DNA of 6,577 bases. Origin: Bacteroidota bacterium (GTDB taxonomy: Bacteria; Bacteroidota; Bacteroidia; Bacteroidales; VadinHA17). A model generated the notes under the pieces. The model was not told where the DNA came from, did no database searches, and saw nothing but the letters and a program-made list of their open reading frames with translations. Shown piece by piece: positions 1-6,494 of this stretch (its first letter is position 1; the number at the start of each line of letters is the position of its first letter). Both the position numbers and the translations under genes were made by a program. The DNA lies in NCBI GenBank assembly GCA_022711195.1, contig JAKLFN010000116.1, positions 1 to 6,577 of the forward strand. The letters are read 5' to 3'.

Positions 1-780
1 CTTGTTGAACATCCGCTGCGAGAACTGAAGCACCTGCCTGCAGGCATCATCGAAATATTTCTTCTCACCGGTGAGTTTGCCCATCTGGGCCAGTGCAGGA
101 ACGCTCATATACAGGTCGTCGAGCCAGAGAGCATTTGGCAGAGGCCTGTTTCGTGAAAGTGTTCCGTCGGCCAGCCTCTGTTGTTTTGTCGAGATAAAAT
201 CTATGTAATTGTCGATGAGCGGACGAAGCTCTTCGTTTTTTGTTACCTGGTATGTTTTTATCATTGCTGCACACATTGAGCCTGCGTCATCGAGGGCACG
301 CGGGTCGAGCACAGACCTCACCGGTGAGCCCTGCTGGGCCTGTTGTGTTTTGAAATACTTCGAAACAGAACCGATGAGTTTTATTCTTTTTGTAGTGTAA
401 TCGGTGTACCTGGCATCTCCTGTAGCTTCACCCGCCAGGAGCATTGCTCCATAGGCTACACCCCATTCGTAGCTGATAAGCCTGAAGACGCCCGGGGCAA
501 AAGTGGCGCCGGGTGTAAGTTTTGTGATATCGGAAATTTCATTCTTTGTCTGCCTGTCGATGATCTTCGGAGGTGTCGACTCGTCGAGGAAGTTGAGGAT
601 GCGTGTCAGAACGCTGGTTATATCTTCTGTTTTTGCAACTCCATAGGGAACCTTGTAGTCGGGCTGCATGGCATGCAGGGCAGTGTTCTGGTCTGTAACT
701 CGTTGTTGCTGAGGTTGCTGCGAAACAGCAGTTATCGACAGCCCTGCGGCAATAATCATTATAAGGATTTTTGTTTTCAT
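1..780 (-). CDS. Secreted GH105-type unsaturated (rhamno)galacturonyl hydrolase, 3' end missing
   Basis: Reading the minus strand from the ATG at 780 gives 260 codons without a stop to the window edge; the C-terminal third of a family usually about 370-400 residues long is missing. Residues 1-20 form a signal peptide (MKTK, then a hydrophobic stretch, then TAVSQQ). The fold follows GH88/GH105: PYG near residue 43, SYEWGVAYGAML at about 103-114, LDDAG at 163-167 and LWLDDLYMSVP at 218-228. By family comparison with YteR, the aspartates in LDDAG and WLDD (about 57 residues apart) correspond to the two active-site acids. Enzymes of this kind hydrate and remove the 4,5-unsaturated uronic acid left on oligosaccharides by polysaccharide lyases, here probably rhamnogalacturonan, in the periplasm. 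It lies 99 bp downstream of the CBM9-like/PKD gene with no promoter seen between them, which suggests co-transcription. GH88 remains possible, but the motifs favour GH105. The exact substrate is inferred. Confidence 0.88.
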   Translation of the reverse strand, partial: MKTKILIMIIAAGLSITAVSQQPQQQRVTDQNTALHAMQPDYKVPYGVAKTEDITSVLTRILNFLDESTPPKIIDRQTKNEISDITKLTPGATFAPGVFRLISYEWGVAYGAMLLAGEATGDARYTDYTTKRIKLIGSVSKYFKTQQAQQGSPVRSVLDPRALDDAGSMCAAMIKTYQVTKNEELRPLIDNYIDFISTKQQRLADGTLSRNRPLPNALWLDDLYMSVPALAQMGKLTGEKKYFDDACRQVLQFSQRMFNK

Positions 781-816
781 AGTACTGGTAATAATTTATT
801 GATTTAATTTTTTTTT

Positions 817-873
817 GTCATTGCTGGCGAAGCGAAGCAATCTTCACTCCCCCTGATCTCCCTCAAAGGAGAT
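817..873. repeat. REP-like double hairpin in the spacer between two minus-strand genes
   Basis: Two palindromes sit in the 99-bp spacer. The first has arms ATTGCT (820-825) and AGCAAT (836-841) around a GC-rich GGCGAAGCGA loop. The second has arms ATCTCC (856-861) and GGAGAT (868-873) around a six-base loop. The first resembles the widespread intergenic palindromes of the form GTCATTGC...GAAGCAATCT. Neither is followed by a T-run on the minus strand, so they do not look like an intrinsic terminator for the gene ending at 880. They may instead act as an mRNA stability or attenuation element between the two genes (inference). Confidence 0.45.
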
Positions 874-879
874 ATCCAA

Positions 880-1992
880 CTAGTTAGATTTTACATTATC
901 CAATGCCGACTTAACCGCCACATCCCACACTTTTGCCCGTCGCGATTTACCATCGGGGCCCTCAATGTTGAGTGTTACAATATAGCGTCCCGATTTCGCA
1001 TAAGCATGTACAGGATGCTGTTCTGTCGATGTTGTTCCGTCGCCGAAATCCCAAGTCCATGAGGTTATCAGGCCTGACGACTCATCCTGAAATGCAACAA
1101 GCCTGCGGTCCATGTCTATAATTTTAAAAGACCAGTTGGCGTCAATCTTCTTCATCAGTCCTGGTTCCTGCGGCATCAGTTTAAATGTCCTCAGGTATGA
1201 AGCATTGCCATACATCGTATGCTGTTTTGAGAGGTTCCAGAAACCGTTGTTGCCCCTGGCATTTACATCGTCATAATCAATTACAGCCCAGCATAATCCG
1301 ATATTTCTTCCTTCTTTAAGAATGCTCTCTACTGCTCTTTCAGGTCCTTCGGGTCCGGCATAATCAAAAGGTGTGATCCAGAATTCAAGGATAAGCTTTC
1401 CTGATTCTCCGGGTTTGAAGTTGTATGAATAGGCGGCATTTGCATATGGAAGTTCTTTTATCCACGGCTGGCTGCCCCATGCCAGGCACCAGTCCTGTCC
1501 TTCAGCAGGTGTATAGATATGGTAGTTCTGAGCATGAACACCATGATAGTTGAAATATGCTTCCCATGAATTGTTCAGCTGCGGATTGGGATGGAACTGT
1601 TCTATCAACGGACCTCCCGACTGGTCACCGTCGACGACAATTTCAAAAATATCATGGTGGAGGTCGACTCTTGAGAAATCCCAGTAATTGTCGTAAGCCT
1701 CATAGAGGAAATAGAGCCGGTTCATTCCCTTAACCCAGCCGACACGTACCCTGATATCGAGGTTCCTGGGATCCAGGGTTGCATGTTTCCTGCTGTCGTC
1801 CCATATATATTCGCTGCCGACAATATAACTTTCAGGCACAAATGCCCAGTCATCAATATTTCCATCTATCCGGGGTATCTTATCAGCCGGGAACTGGAAA
1901 ATTTTAAATGTGGTATCTGCCTGTCCTGATGCGTAAGGTACCTGCATCAAAACCAGCAGTGATGCGAAGATCAGAATATTCTTTAGTTTCAT
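880..1992 (-). CDS. Secreted CBM9-like and PKD domain protein
   Basis: A complete 370-residue protein starting at the ATG at 1992. Residues 1-24 are a signal peptide (MKLKN, hydrophobic core, then YASGQA). Residues about 30-275 resemble the CBM9-like/DOMON carbohydrate-binding fold: the family-typical IDGNIDDWA is at 42-50, DIFEIVVDGDQSGG at 114-127, and a LEFWITPFDYAG strand at 202-213. Residues about 285-362 form a PKD domain with the hallmark WDFGDGT at 314-320, followed by HPVHAYAKSGRYIVTL. No glycosidase or lyase domain is visible, so it is probably a glycan-binding or accessory surface/periplasmic protein rather than an enzyme. No lipobox cysteine follows the signal peptide. It is the first gene of a probable minus-strand pair with the GH105 gene, which hints at a role in pectin-type polysaccharide use (inference). 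The ligand cannot be read from the sequence. Confidence 0.87.
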   Translation of the reverse strand: MKLKNILIFASLLVLMQVPYASGQADTTFKIFQFPADKIPRIDGNIDDWAFVPESYIVGSEYIWDDSRKHATLDPRNLDIRVRVGWVKGMNRLYFLYEAYDNYWDFSRVDLHHDIFEIVVDGDQSGGPLIEQFHPNPQLNNSWEAYFNYHGVHAQNYHIYTPAEGQDWCLAWGSQPWIKELPYANAAYSYNFKPGESGKLILEFWITPFDYAGPEGPERAVESILKEGRNIGLCWAVIDYDDVNARGNNGFWNLSKQHTMYGNASYLRTFKLMPQEPGLMKKIDANWSFKIIDMDRRLVAFQDESSGLITSWTWDFGDGTTSTEQHPVHAYAKSGRYIVTLNIEGPDGKSRRAKVWDVAVKSALDNVKSN

Positions 1993-2012
1993 GATATAAA
2001 ATTAGTGCTTAA

Positions 2013-2020
2013 CAAATATA
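2013..2020 (-). promoter_or_regulatory. Bacteroidota -7 element for the CBM9-like/PKD gene
   Basis: On the minus strand TATATTTG matches the TAnnTTTG -7 consensus exactly and ends 20 bases before the ATG at 1992. No good TTG is seen 17-21 bases upstream, so the -33 half is weak or absent. It sits in the 170-bp divergent region shared with the plus-strand small gene. Confidence 0.45.
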
Positions 2021-2106
2021 TGGTTTTATTGAATAGATCATTTCCGGTTTTACGGGCTGCAAGAACTTTTAACATCTGTTTAACATTATATTTTTCACAT
2101 TTATGG

Positions 2107-2135
2107 TTTGTAATTGATTAATATTTTTATTTTTG
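2107..2135 (+). promoter_or_regulatory. Bacteroidota sigma-ABfr-type promoter for the cysteine-rich small gene
   Basis: TTTG at 2107-2110 and TATTTTTG at 2128-2135 match the TTTG / TAnnTTTG consensus with 17 bases between them. The -7 element ends 27 bases before the ATG at 2163, leaving a short A-rich leader (AAAAACAAGAAAT) without a clear Shine-Dalgarno sequence, as is usual in Bacteroidota. Both boxes are seen directly; promoter activity is inferred. Confidence 0.6.
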
Positions 2136-2162
2136 TCGGAATAGTAATTAAAAACAAGAAAT

Positions 2163-2513
2163 ATGAAAAAAGTAATCATAAGCATCAGCAGTCTGCTTGT
2201 TCTGGCAGCAGTAGTAGTTCTTTTTGTAAATGCCGATTTCACAAAGAAGGATACTAAGAAGGCAAAAGCTGCAACGGAGAAGACAGAGAAAGCCGCATCA
2301 TGCTGTTCAGCAGAAGCAAAAACAGCTGAAGCAAAGTCAGGTTGTTGTGAGGCATCAGCAGCAACAGCTGCAAAGGAAGGGTGCGATCCGGCAACATGTG
2401 AAGGACACAAGGAGGGTGCTGAGAAAGCAGCCGTGGTCGCTGAAAAAGAACCATGCACACCCACAGCAGAATGCCCCTCTACATGCCCAATGAAAGCAAG
2501 CGCTTTGAAATAG
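2163..2513 (+). CDS. Small exported Ala/Lys/Glu-rich protein with nine cysteines, function unknown
   Basis: 116 residues. MKK followed by a hydrophobic stretch (4-22) forms a signal peptide or membrane anchor; VNA at 22-24 would suit signal peptidase I. The rest is low-complexity Ala/Lys/Glu/Thr sequence with cysteines at 47, 48, 61, 62, 74, 79, 98, 104 and 108, including two CC pairs, plus His82. Residues about 44-79 look like a loose repeat of roughly 14 residues: SCCSAEAK, then GCCEASAA, then GCDPATC. The cysteines make metal binding or disulfide cross-linking outside the cytoplasm plausible, but I recognise no family. The ORF is well supported because it sits between a consensus promoter (2107-2135) and a strong intrinsic terminator (2537-2562), forming a single-gene unit. 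The long open frame on the opposite strand is a shadow of its GC-rich Ala codons. Confidence 0.82.
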   Translation: MKKVIISISSLLVLAAVVVLFVNADFTKKDTKKAKAATEKTEKAASCCSAEAKTAEAKSGCCEASAATAAKEGCDPATCEGHKEGAEKAAVVAEKEPCTPTAECPSTCPMKASALK

Positions 2514-2536
2514 AGAAATGATTTTCTTTTATAAGG

Positions 2537-2562
2537 AGGCGTCTCATAGACGCCTTTTTTTT
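2537..2562 (+). terminator. Intrinsic terminator after the cysteine-rich small gene
   Basis: A perfect 8-bp stem, AGGCGTCT (2537-2544) with AGACGCCT (2548-2555), encloses a three-base loop (five if the last pair is open) and runs into eight T residues (2555-2562). It starts 23 bases after the stop codon, which is a textbook rho-independent terminator on the plus strand. Confidence 0.88.
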
Positions 2563-2627
2563 GATATAATCCCAAGAACCCGGTAACCGCACCGTAGCCT
2601 GACAACATTTACCACCCCAGCAGAAGC

Positions 2628-2720
2628 TTCTCCGTCATCAGTCATTCAGCCCGTATGACAGGTGGCAATAGATATGTTTCGGACCATGGGAATGTTCTCC
2701 GTCATCAGTTATTCAGCCCG
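2628..2720. repeat. Pair of 26-bp direct repeats
   Basis: Copies at 2628-2653 and 2695-2720 are identical except for one C/T change (25 of 26 bases). Each begins TTCTCCGTCATCAGT and ends ATTCAGCCCG, and they start 67 bp apart. The second copy runs directly into the CAGCCC-GGA-GGGCTG hairpin at 2714-2728, while the first has a decayed version. They look like two units of a REP-type element on the 3' side of the transposase gene. Confidence 0.65.
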
Positions 2721-2798
2721 GAGGGCTGCAATTCCAATATCCATGGTTACATCCATGGTATTGTTCCCTAATCTTATTTCAACACCAGCGGTGTTGAA
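2714..2798. repeat. Cluster of three hairpins on the 3' side of the transposase gene
   Basis: Three palindromes lie in 85 bp. The first is CAGCCC / GGGCTG with loop GGA (2714-2728). The second is AATA-CCATGG / CCATGG-TATT with one bulged T and loop TTACAT (2736-2762). The third is a 9-bp stem TTCAACACC / GGTGTTGAA with loop AGC (2778-2798). The third ends five bases before the transposase stop codon and shares its outer stem TTCAAC/GTTGAA with the hairpins on the other side of the gene (for example 3313-3334). No T-run follows on the minus strand, so these are better read as REP-type transposase substrates than as a terminator. Confidence 0.65.
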
Positions 2799-2803
2799 GA
2801 AAT

Positions 2804-3256
2804 TTATGTAAGTAAATACTCCTCAATATAGTCTACACCATTTTCTTCCAGTAAAGAAATCAGCTCACTTTTATATGAGACTGTTTTATGATGTTCAGCC
2901 TGATTCCTGACGTAATTTATCAGTTTATCTTTACTGGAAATGTGATAAGTGAAACCGCTATACCCGACCTGCCATCCGGGGAAATTCGGAAATATTTGTC
3001 TTTCCCTGAGTATCAGGGCATGAGTTGCTTCCTTGATATCTTTTATAAGATATGCCGGGCATAAAACAGGATGAATATGGGTAATGATGTGTACATGGTT
3101 ACTGGCACCGCCTACGATATAGGAATGACATGCCTTCTTTTTAAGAATTCCTGCAATATAGGCAAACAAAACATTCTGGTTCTCTGATGACAGGAATGGC
3201 AGATGGTTTTTGCTTCCAAATACAAGCTGATATAAAAATTGGGTATAAGTAGACAT
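2804..3256 (-). CDS. REP-associated tyrosine transposase (Y1/HUH, IS200-like TnpA family)
   Basis: From the ATG at 3256 the protein has 150 residues, the normal size for this family. It begins MSTYTQFLYQLVFG, the typical family start. An in-frame GTG (3274) and ATG (3265) upstream are possible starts but would add residues not expected in the family, and a GGA lies just ahead of the 3256 start. The HUH motif is NHVH at 53-56. The catalytic tyrosine is Y115 in YVRNQ, with the YxxxQ spacing of IS200/IS608 TnpA. GYSGFTYH at 98-105 and the ending ELISLLEENGVDYIEEYL are also family hallmarks. Such enzymes nick and rejoin single-stranded DNA at the foot of hairpins; single-copy RAYT members are thought to mobilise or maintain REP palindromes. 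The active site looks intact, and palindromic repeats flank the gene on both sides. No TnpB/accessory gene is present. Confidence 0.9.
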   Translation of the reverse strand: MSTYTQFLYQLVFGSKNHLPFLSSENQNVLFAYIAGILKKKACHSYIVGGASNHVHIITHIHPVLCPAYLIKDIKEATHALILRERQIFPNFPGWQVGYSGFTYHISSKDKLINYVRNQAEHHKTVSYKSELISLLEENGVDYIEEYLLT

Positions 3257-3279
3257 ATATTCCATATTTAGCACTTCAA

Positions 3280-3287
3280 CAAAATTA
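3280..3287 (-). promoter_or_regulatory. Possible -7 element for the transposase gene
   Basis: On the minus strand TAATTTTG matches TAnnTTTG and ends 23 bases before the ATG at 3256. The nearest TTG upstream is 27 bases away, inside the first repeat hairpin and further than usual, so the -33 half is not convincing. Confidence 0.3.
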
Positions 3288-3310
3288 TAAAAAATAATTC
3301 AGGAAAATAC

Positions 3311-3661
3311 ACTTCAACCCTCTCCGGGGTTGAAATATACCTTCCCTAATTACCCCGGATGTCACCGGGGATATTGGACTTAAAAGCCTCCGGCTTTGAA
3401 CAGGAATTAATCATTTGGCCCCTAATTTCACGGGGGATATTTGACTTCAACCCTCTCCGGGGTTGAAATATACCCTCCCTAATTACCCCGGATGTCACCG
3501 GGGATATTGGACTTAAAAGCCTCCGGCTTTGAACAGGAATTAATCATTTGGCCCGGATTTCACCGGGGATATTGGACTTCAACCCTCTCCGGGGTTGAAA
3601 TAAACCTCCCCTAATTACCCCGGATGTCACCGGGGATATTGGACTAAAAGCTTCCGGGTTT
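3311..3661. repeat. Array of about 132-bp composite palindromic (REP/BIME-like) units, 2.6 copies
   Basis: Units span 3311-3443 (133 bp), 3444-3575 (132 bp) and a partial third from 3576 to about 3661. Each full unit holds four palindromes in fixed order. P1 is TTCAACCC / GGGTTGAA (3313-3334, 3446-3467, 3578-3599). P2 is CCCCGG / CCGGGG with loop ATGTCA (3353-3370, 3486-3503, 3618-3635). P3 is AAAGCC-TCC-GGCTTT (3383-3397, 3516-3530, decayed at about 3646-3661). P4 is a weaker relative of P2 (about 3419-3435, 3552-3567). P2 and P4 are each followed by a near-constant GATATTGGACT that leads into the next palindrome. Units 1 and 2 differ at one base over roughly the first 105 positions, then diverge in P4. 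The array fills the gene-free stretch between the transposase and GH2 genes. There are no variable spacers, so it is not CRISPR. Confidence 0.88.
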
Positions 3662-3705
3662 AAGAATATTTAACAGGAGACGCCCCTGCGGTTGAATTCT
3701 TTTTA
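3662..3705 (+). terminator. Terminator-like imperfect hairpin ahead of the GH2 gene
   Basis: Outer arms AAGAAT (3662-3667) and ATTCTT (3696-3701) enclose an inner TTAAC/GTTGA pairing (3670-3674 with 3691-3695, one G-T pair) and a short AGG/CCT. Five T residues (3700-3704) follow. It could stop transcription entering from the repeat array, or be one more decayed REP palindrome. The stem has bulges, so this is a weak call. Confidence 0.3.
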
Positions 3706-3731
3706 CAAAATTGCACACTAAATATTTTCCT

Positions 3732-6485
3732 ATGAAAAAGCTGATCCTGCTTCCATTTATCGCTTCATTCCTTTCACTCAGTGCACAAACCACTGAGGTT
3801 CAGTATCTTTCCGGGACAGATAAGGACAATACTGTTAAATGGGATTTCTTCTGCACACACGGCCGTAACAGCGGTGAATGGAAAGAAATTGATGTTCCTT
3901 CATGCTGGGAGCTACAGGGTTTCGGTTCATACCACTATGGTAAAACAGACCTGGCAGCCAATGAGAAAGGGCTCTATAAGCATGAATTCGCAGTTCCATC
4001 AGAATGGAAAAGAAAAAGGGTTTTCATTGAATTTGAAGGCTCAATGACCGATACTGAAGTAAAAATAAACGGTAAGCCGGCCGGGCCGGTTCACCAGGGC
4101 TCATTCTACAGGTTCAGGTACGATATTTCCGGACTTATCAATTACGGATCATCTAACCTGCTTGAGGTTTCCGTCAGCAAAGAATCAGCCAACGAAAGCA
4201 TTAACAGGGCCGAAAGGTTGTCGGACTACTGGGTGTTCGGCGGAATCTTCCGTCCTGTTTACCTTGAAGCTTTTCCGGTACAGAGAATCGAGAGGGTCGC
4301 AATAGATGCCAGGGCTGACGGATCATTCTGCATGGATGTCTATACCGGTGGAACAGGAAAGGCAAAAACAATAACAGCACAGATACAGACTTTTGACGGA
4401 AAGACCTTCGGTGGAGAGATGTCTTCAAAACTGGATCCCTCCGGGAAGACAATTCTGAAAGGAAAATTCGACGCCAGGACCTGGAGCCCCGAATTTCCAA
4501 ATATGTACCAGGTGGTGGTGTCAATAAAGAATGGAAGGAAGACGATACACCAGGTAAGCCAGAAATTCGGATTCCGGACTGTTGAGGTAAGAGCAGGAGA
4601 CGGTATTTATGTAAACGGTGTAAAAATTATGTTCAAGGGTGTCTGCCGCCATACCTTCTGGCCTTCGTCGGGAAGAACAAGCAGCAAACAACTTGCTGTC
4701 GACGATATAAGACTGATGAAGGAGATGAACATGAATGCCGTTAGGATGAGCCATTATCCGCCCGACCAGTATTTCCTCGACATGTGCGACTCCCTCGGCA
4801 TGTTTGTCCTTGATGAACTGGCAGGCTGGCAGAAGTTTTATGATACTCCTACTGCTGAACGACTTGTGAAACAGATGGTGGAACGCGATGTGAATCATCC
4901 CTCGATCGTTCTCTGGGATAATGGCAATGAGGGAGGTTTCAACAAGGATGTGAGAGACGACTATGCACTTTATGATCCCCAGAAAAGAACAGTCATCGAA
5001 CCCTGGTCGGTAATAAACGGCACCAATACGAAGCATTATCCCGGTTATAAATATGTCGAGAATGCATTGAAGAACGGGAAAGAGATCTTCTTCCCGACAG
5101 AGTTTCTGCACGGTCTTTATGATGGTGGCCATGGTGCAGGGCTCGATGACCAGTGGAATCTTATGCTTTCAAGCCCGCTTTCGGCAGGAGCTTTTATGTG
5201 GGTCTTCGCCGATGAAGGTGTTGAGAGAAAGGATCTTAATGACTCAATTGATTCTGACGGAAACAGGGGTCCCGATGGTATACTCGGCCCTTATCATCAG
5301 AAGGAGGGAAGCTTCTATACCATAAAGGAGATCTGGGCGCCGGTACAATTTGAGCAGACAAGTCTTCCTCCCGGTTTTGACGGGACTTTCAGAATTGCCA
5401 ACGGCTACCTGTATACCAATTTAAACCTCTGCAGGTTTTCATGGGAGCTTGTAAGGTTCGGAAAAGCATTTCCCGAAATGGAACAGGAGAAAACCAATGG
5501 ACAGATCACCTCACCCGACATAGCCCCGGGAAGAAAAGGAGAACTGAAACTACTTCTTCCTGCAGGCTGGAACAGTGCAGATGTTCTCTATGTCACGGCA
5601 ACAGACCAGTATGGTATGGTTATAAACACATGGTCGTGGAACATCAGCAAACCATCGGTCATAACCTCGAAGAGTGTCGGTCTCACTTCTGACAAACCTG
5701 CCGCATCTGTAAAGGATAATAAGCTCCGGGTAATAAGCGGAAAGACTGAAATCTCATTTGACATAAATACAGGTTTGCTGTCGGACATAAGAAATAACGG
5801 CAGGGAGATATCATTTTCCGGAGGTGCCAGGTTTGCAGGCCATAACGCTGCCTTTAGCTCAATGAAACATTTTCCTTCCGGCAATTCCTATGTTGTTGAG
5901 GTGACTTATACGGGAGAGGCAAAAGTTGTATGGACAATCAGCGGGAACGGCTGGATCAGGCTCGATTACGAATATGCACCAGCCGGTGAACTCGACTATG
6001 CAGGGATAACATTCAATTATCCTGAAGAACTCGTTAAGGGAGCAAAGCTGCTTGCCGATGGTCCCTATCACGTCTGGAAGAACAGGCTCCGGGGTACACA
6101 GTTCGGGCTCTATGAGAAAGAGTATAACAATACCATTACGGGTGAATCGTGGGACTATCCTGAATTCAAAGGTTATTATTCGAATTTTTATGCTGTCCAG
6201 CTTAAAACCAGTGAGGCTCCTCTTACGATCATGACAGAAACGGAGGGATTATTTCTTCATCTATTTACTCCGGGACAGGCAAAATATTCAACACGTGCCA
6301 CAGGAGTAAGGGGTGAAGTTAATCCTCCTTTCCCCGACGGAAATATATCCTTCCTGCACGGAATAAGTCCCATAGGAACAAAATTCACCAGGGCTGATGC
6401 TGAAGGACCGCAGAGTCAGAAGAATCATTATTCAGGCGAAAAGCTGACAGGCACCCTTTACTTCAGGTTTGGAGAGGAGAAGTAG
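3732..6485 (+). CDS. Secreted GH2 glycoside hydrolase (beta-galactosidase/beta-glucuronidase type)
   Basis: 917 residues from the ATG at 3732. An in-frame TTG at 3711 would put seven residues before MKKLILLPF and spoil the signal peptide (1-18, cleavage near SLSA/Q), so it is rejected. Domains in order: GH2 sugar-binding beta-sandwich (about 35-180, with DVPSCWELQGFG and YWVFGGIFRPVYLE), Ig-like domain (about 183-285), TIM barrel (about 286-540), then beta-rich C-terminal domains. Residues about 655-917 resemble LacZ domain 5 (VISGKTEISFDINTGLLSDI). The GH2 signatures are AVRMSHYPP at 336-344 and RDVNHPSIVLWDNGNE at 385-400. E400 is the likely acid/base, and E457 in FFPTEF is the probable nucleophile (tentative). 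It would remove a beta-linked terminal sugar from oligosaccharides in the periplasm or at the surface. With GH105 nearby, a pectin or rhamnogalacturonan side chain is a reasonable substrate (inference). No TAnnTTTG promoter or Shine-Dalgarno was found just upstream. Confidence 0.92.
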   Translation: MKKLILLPFIASFLSLSAQTTEVQYLSGTDKDNTVKWDFFCTHGRNSGEWKEIDVPSCWELQGFGSYHYGKTDLAANEKGLYKHEFAVPSEWKRKRVFIEFEGSMTDTEVKINGKPAGPVHQGSFYRFRYDISGLINYGSSNLLEVSVSKESANESINRAERLSDYWVFGGIFRPVYLEAFPVQRIERVAIDARADGSFCMDVYTGGTGKAKTITAQIQTFDGKTFGGEMSSKLDPSGKTILKGKFDARTWSPEFPNMYQVVVSIKNGRKTIHQVSQKFGFRTVEVRAGDGIYVNGVKIMFKGVCRHTFWPSSGRTSSKQLAVDDIRLMKEMNMNAVRMSHYPPDQYFLDMCDSLGMFVLDELAGWQKFYDTPTAERLVKQMVERDVNHPSIVLWDNGNEGGFNKDVRDDYALYDPQKRTVIEPWSVINGTNTKHYPGYKYVENALKNGKEIFFPTEFLHGLYDGGHGAGLDDQWNLMLSSPLSAGAFMWVFADEGVERKDLNDSIDSDGNRGPDGILGPYHQKEGSFYTIKEIWAPVQFEQTSLPPGFDGTFRIANGYLYTNLNLCRFSWELVRFGKAFPEMEQEKTNGQITSPDIAPGRKGELKLLLPAGWNSADVLYVTATDQYGMVINTWSWNISKPSVITSKSVGLTSDKPAASVKDNKLRVISGKTEISFDINTGLLSDIRNNGREISFSGGARFAGHNAAFSSMKHFPSGNSYVVEVTYTGEAKVVWTISGNGWIRLDYEYAPAGELDYAGITFNYPEELVKGAKLLADGPYHVWKNRLRGTQFGLYEKEYNNTITGESWDYPEFKGYYSNFYAVQLKTSEAPLTIMTETEGLFLHLFTPGQAKYSTRATGVRGEVNPPFPDGNISFLHGISPIGTKFTRADAEGPQSQKNHYSGEKLTGTLYFRFGEEK

Positions 6486-6494
6486 AAGATAAAA

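Noticed and set aside
343..807. 154-residue open frame on the plus strand
   Set aside because: It lies opposite the GH105 gene, whose frame has clear family motifs throughout; the plus-strand translation shows none.
2069..2608. 179-residue open frame on the minus strand
   Set aside because: It is antisense to the cysteine-rich small gene, runs through its terminator and promoter, and its composition (Ala/Ser/Phe runs) mirrors the Ala/Lys codons of the real gene.
2778..2798. Intrinsic terminator for the transposase gene
   Set aside because: The 9-bp hairpin lies just past the stop codon but is followed on the minus strand by AAATAAGATTAGGG rather than a T-run, and its stem matches the REP-type hairpins.
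3257..3274. Longer transposase start at GTG 3274 or ATG 3265
   Set aside because: Family members start at the MSTYTQ-type sequence, which corresponds to the ATG at 3256; the extra residues have no counterpart I know of.
3311..3661. CRISPR array
   Set aside because: The repeated units are about 132 bp, contain several palindromes, and the intervals between hairpins are themselves conserved, so there are no variable spacers and no cas genes.
3711..3731. Upstream TTG start for the GH2 protein
   Set aside because: It would place seven polar/aromatic residues before a typical signal peptide, and an ATG at 3732 fits the export signal exactly.
4521..5132. 203-residue open frame on the minus strand
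   Set aside because: It is a shadow of the GH2 catalytic barrel, where the plus-strand frame carries the GH2 signatures.
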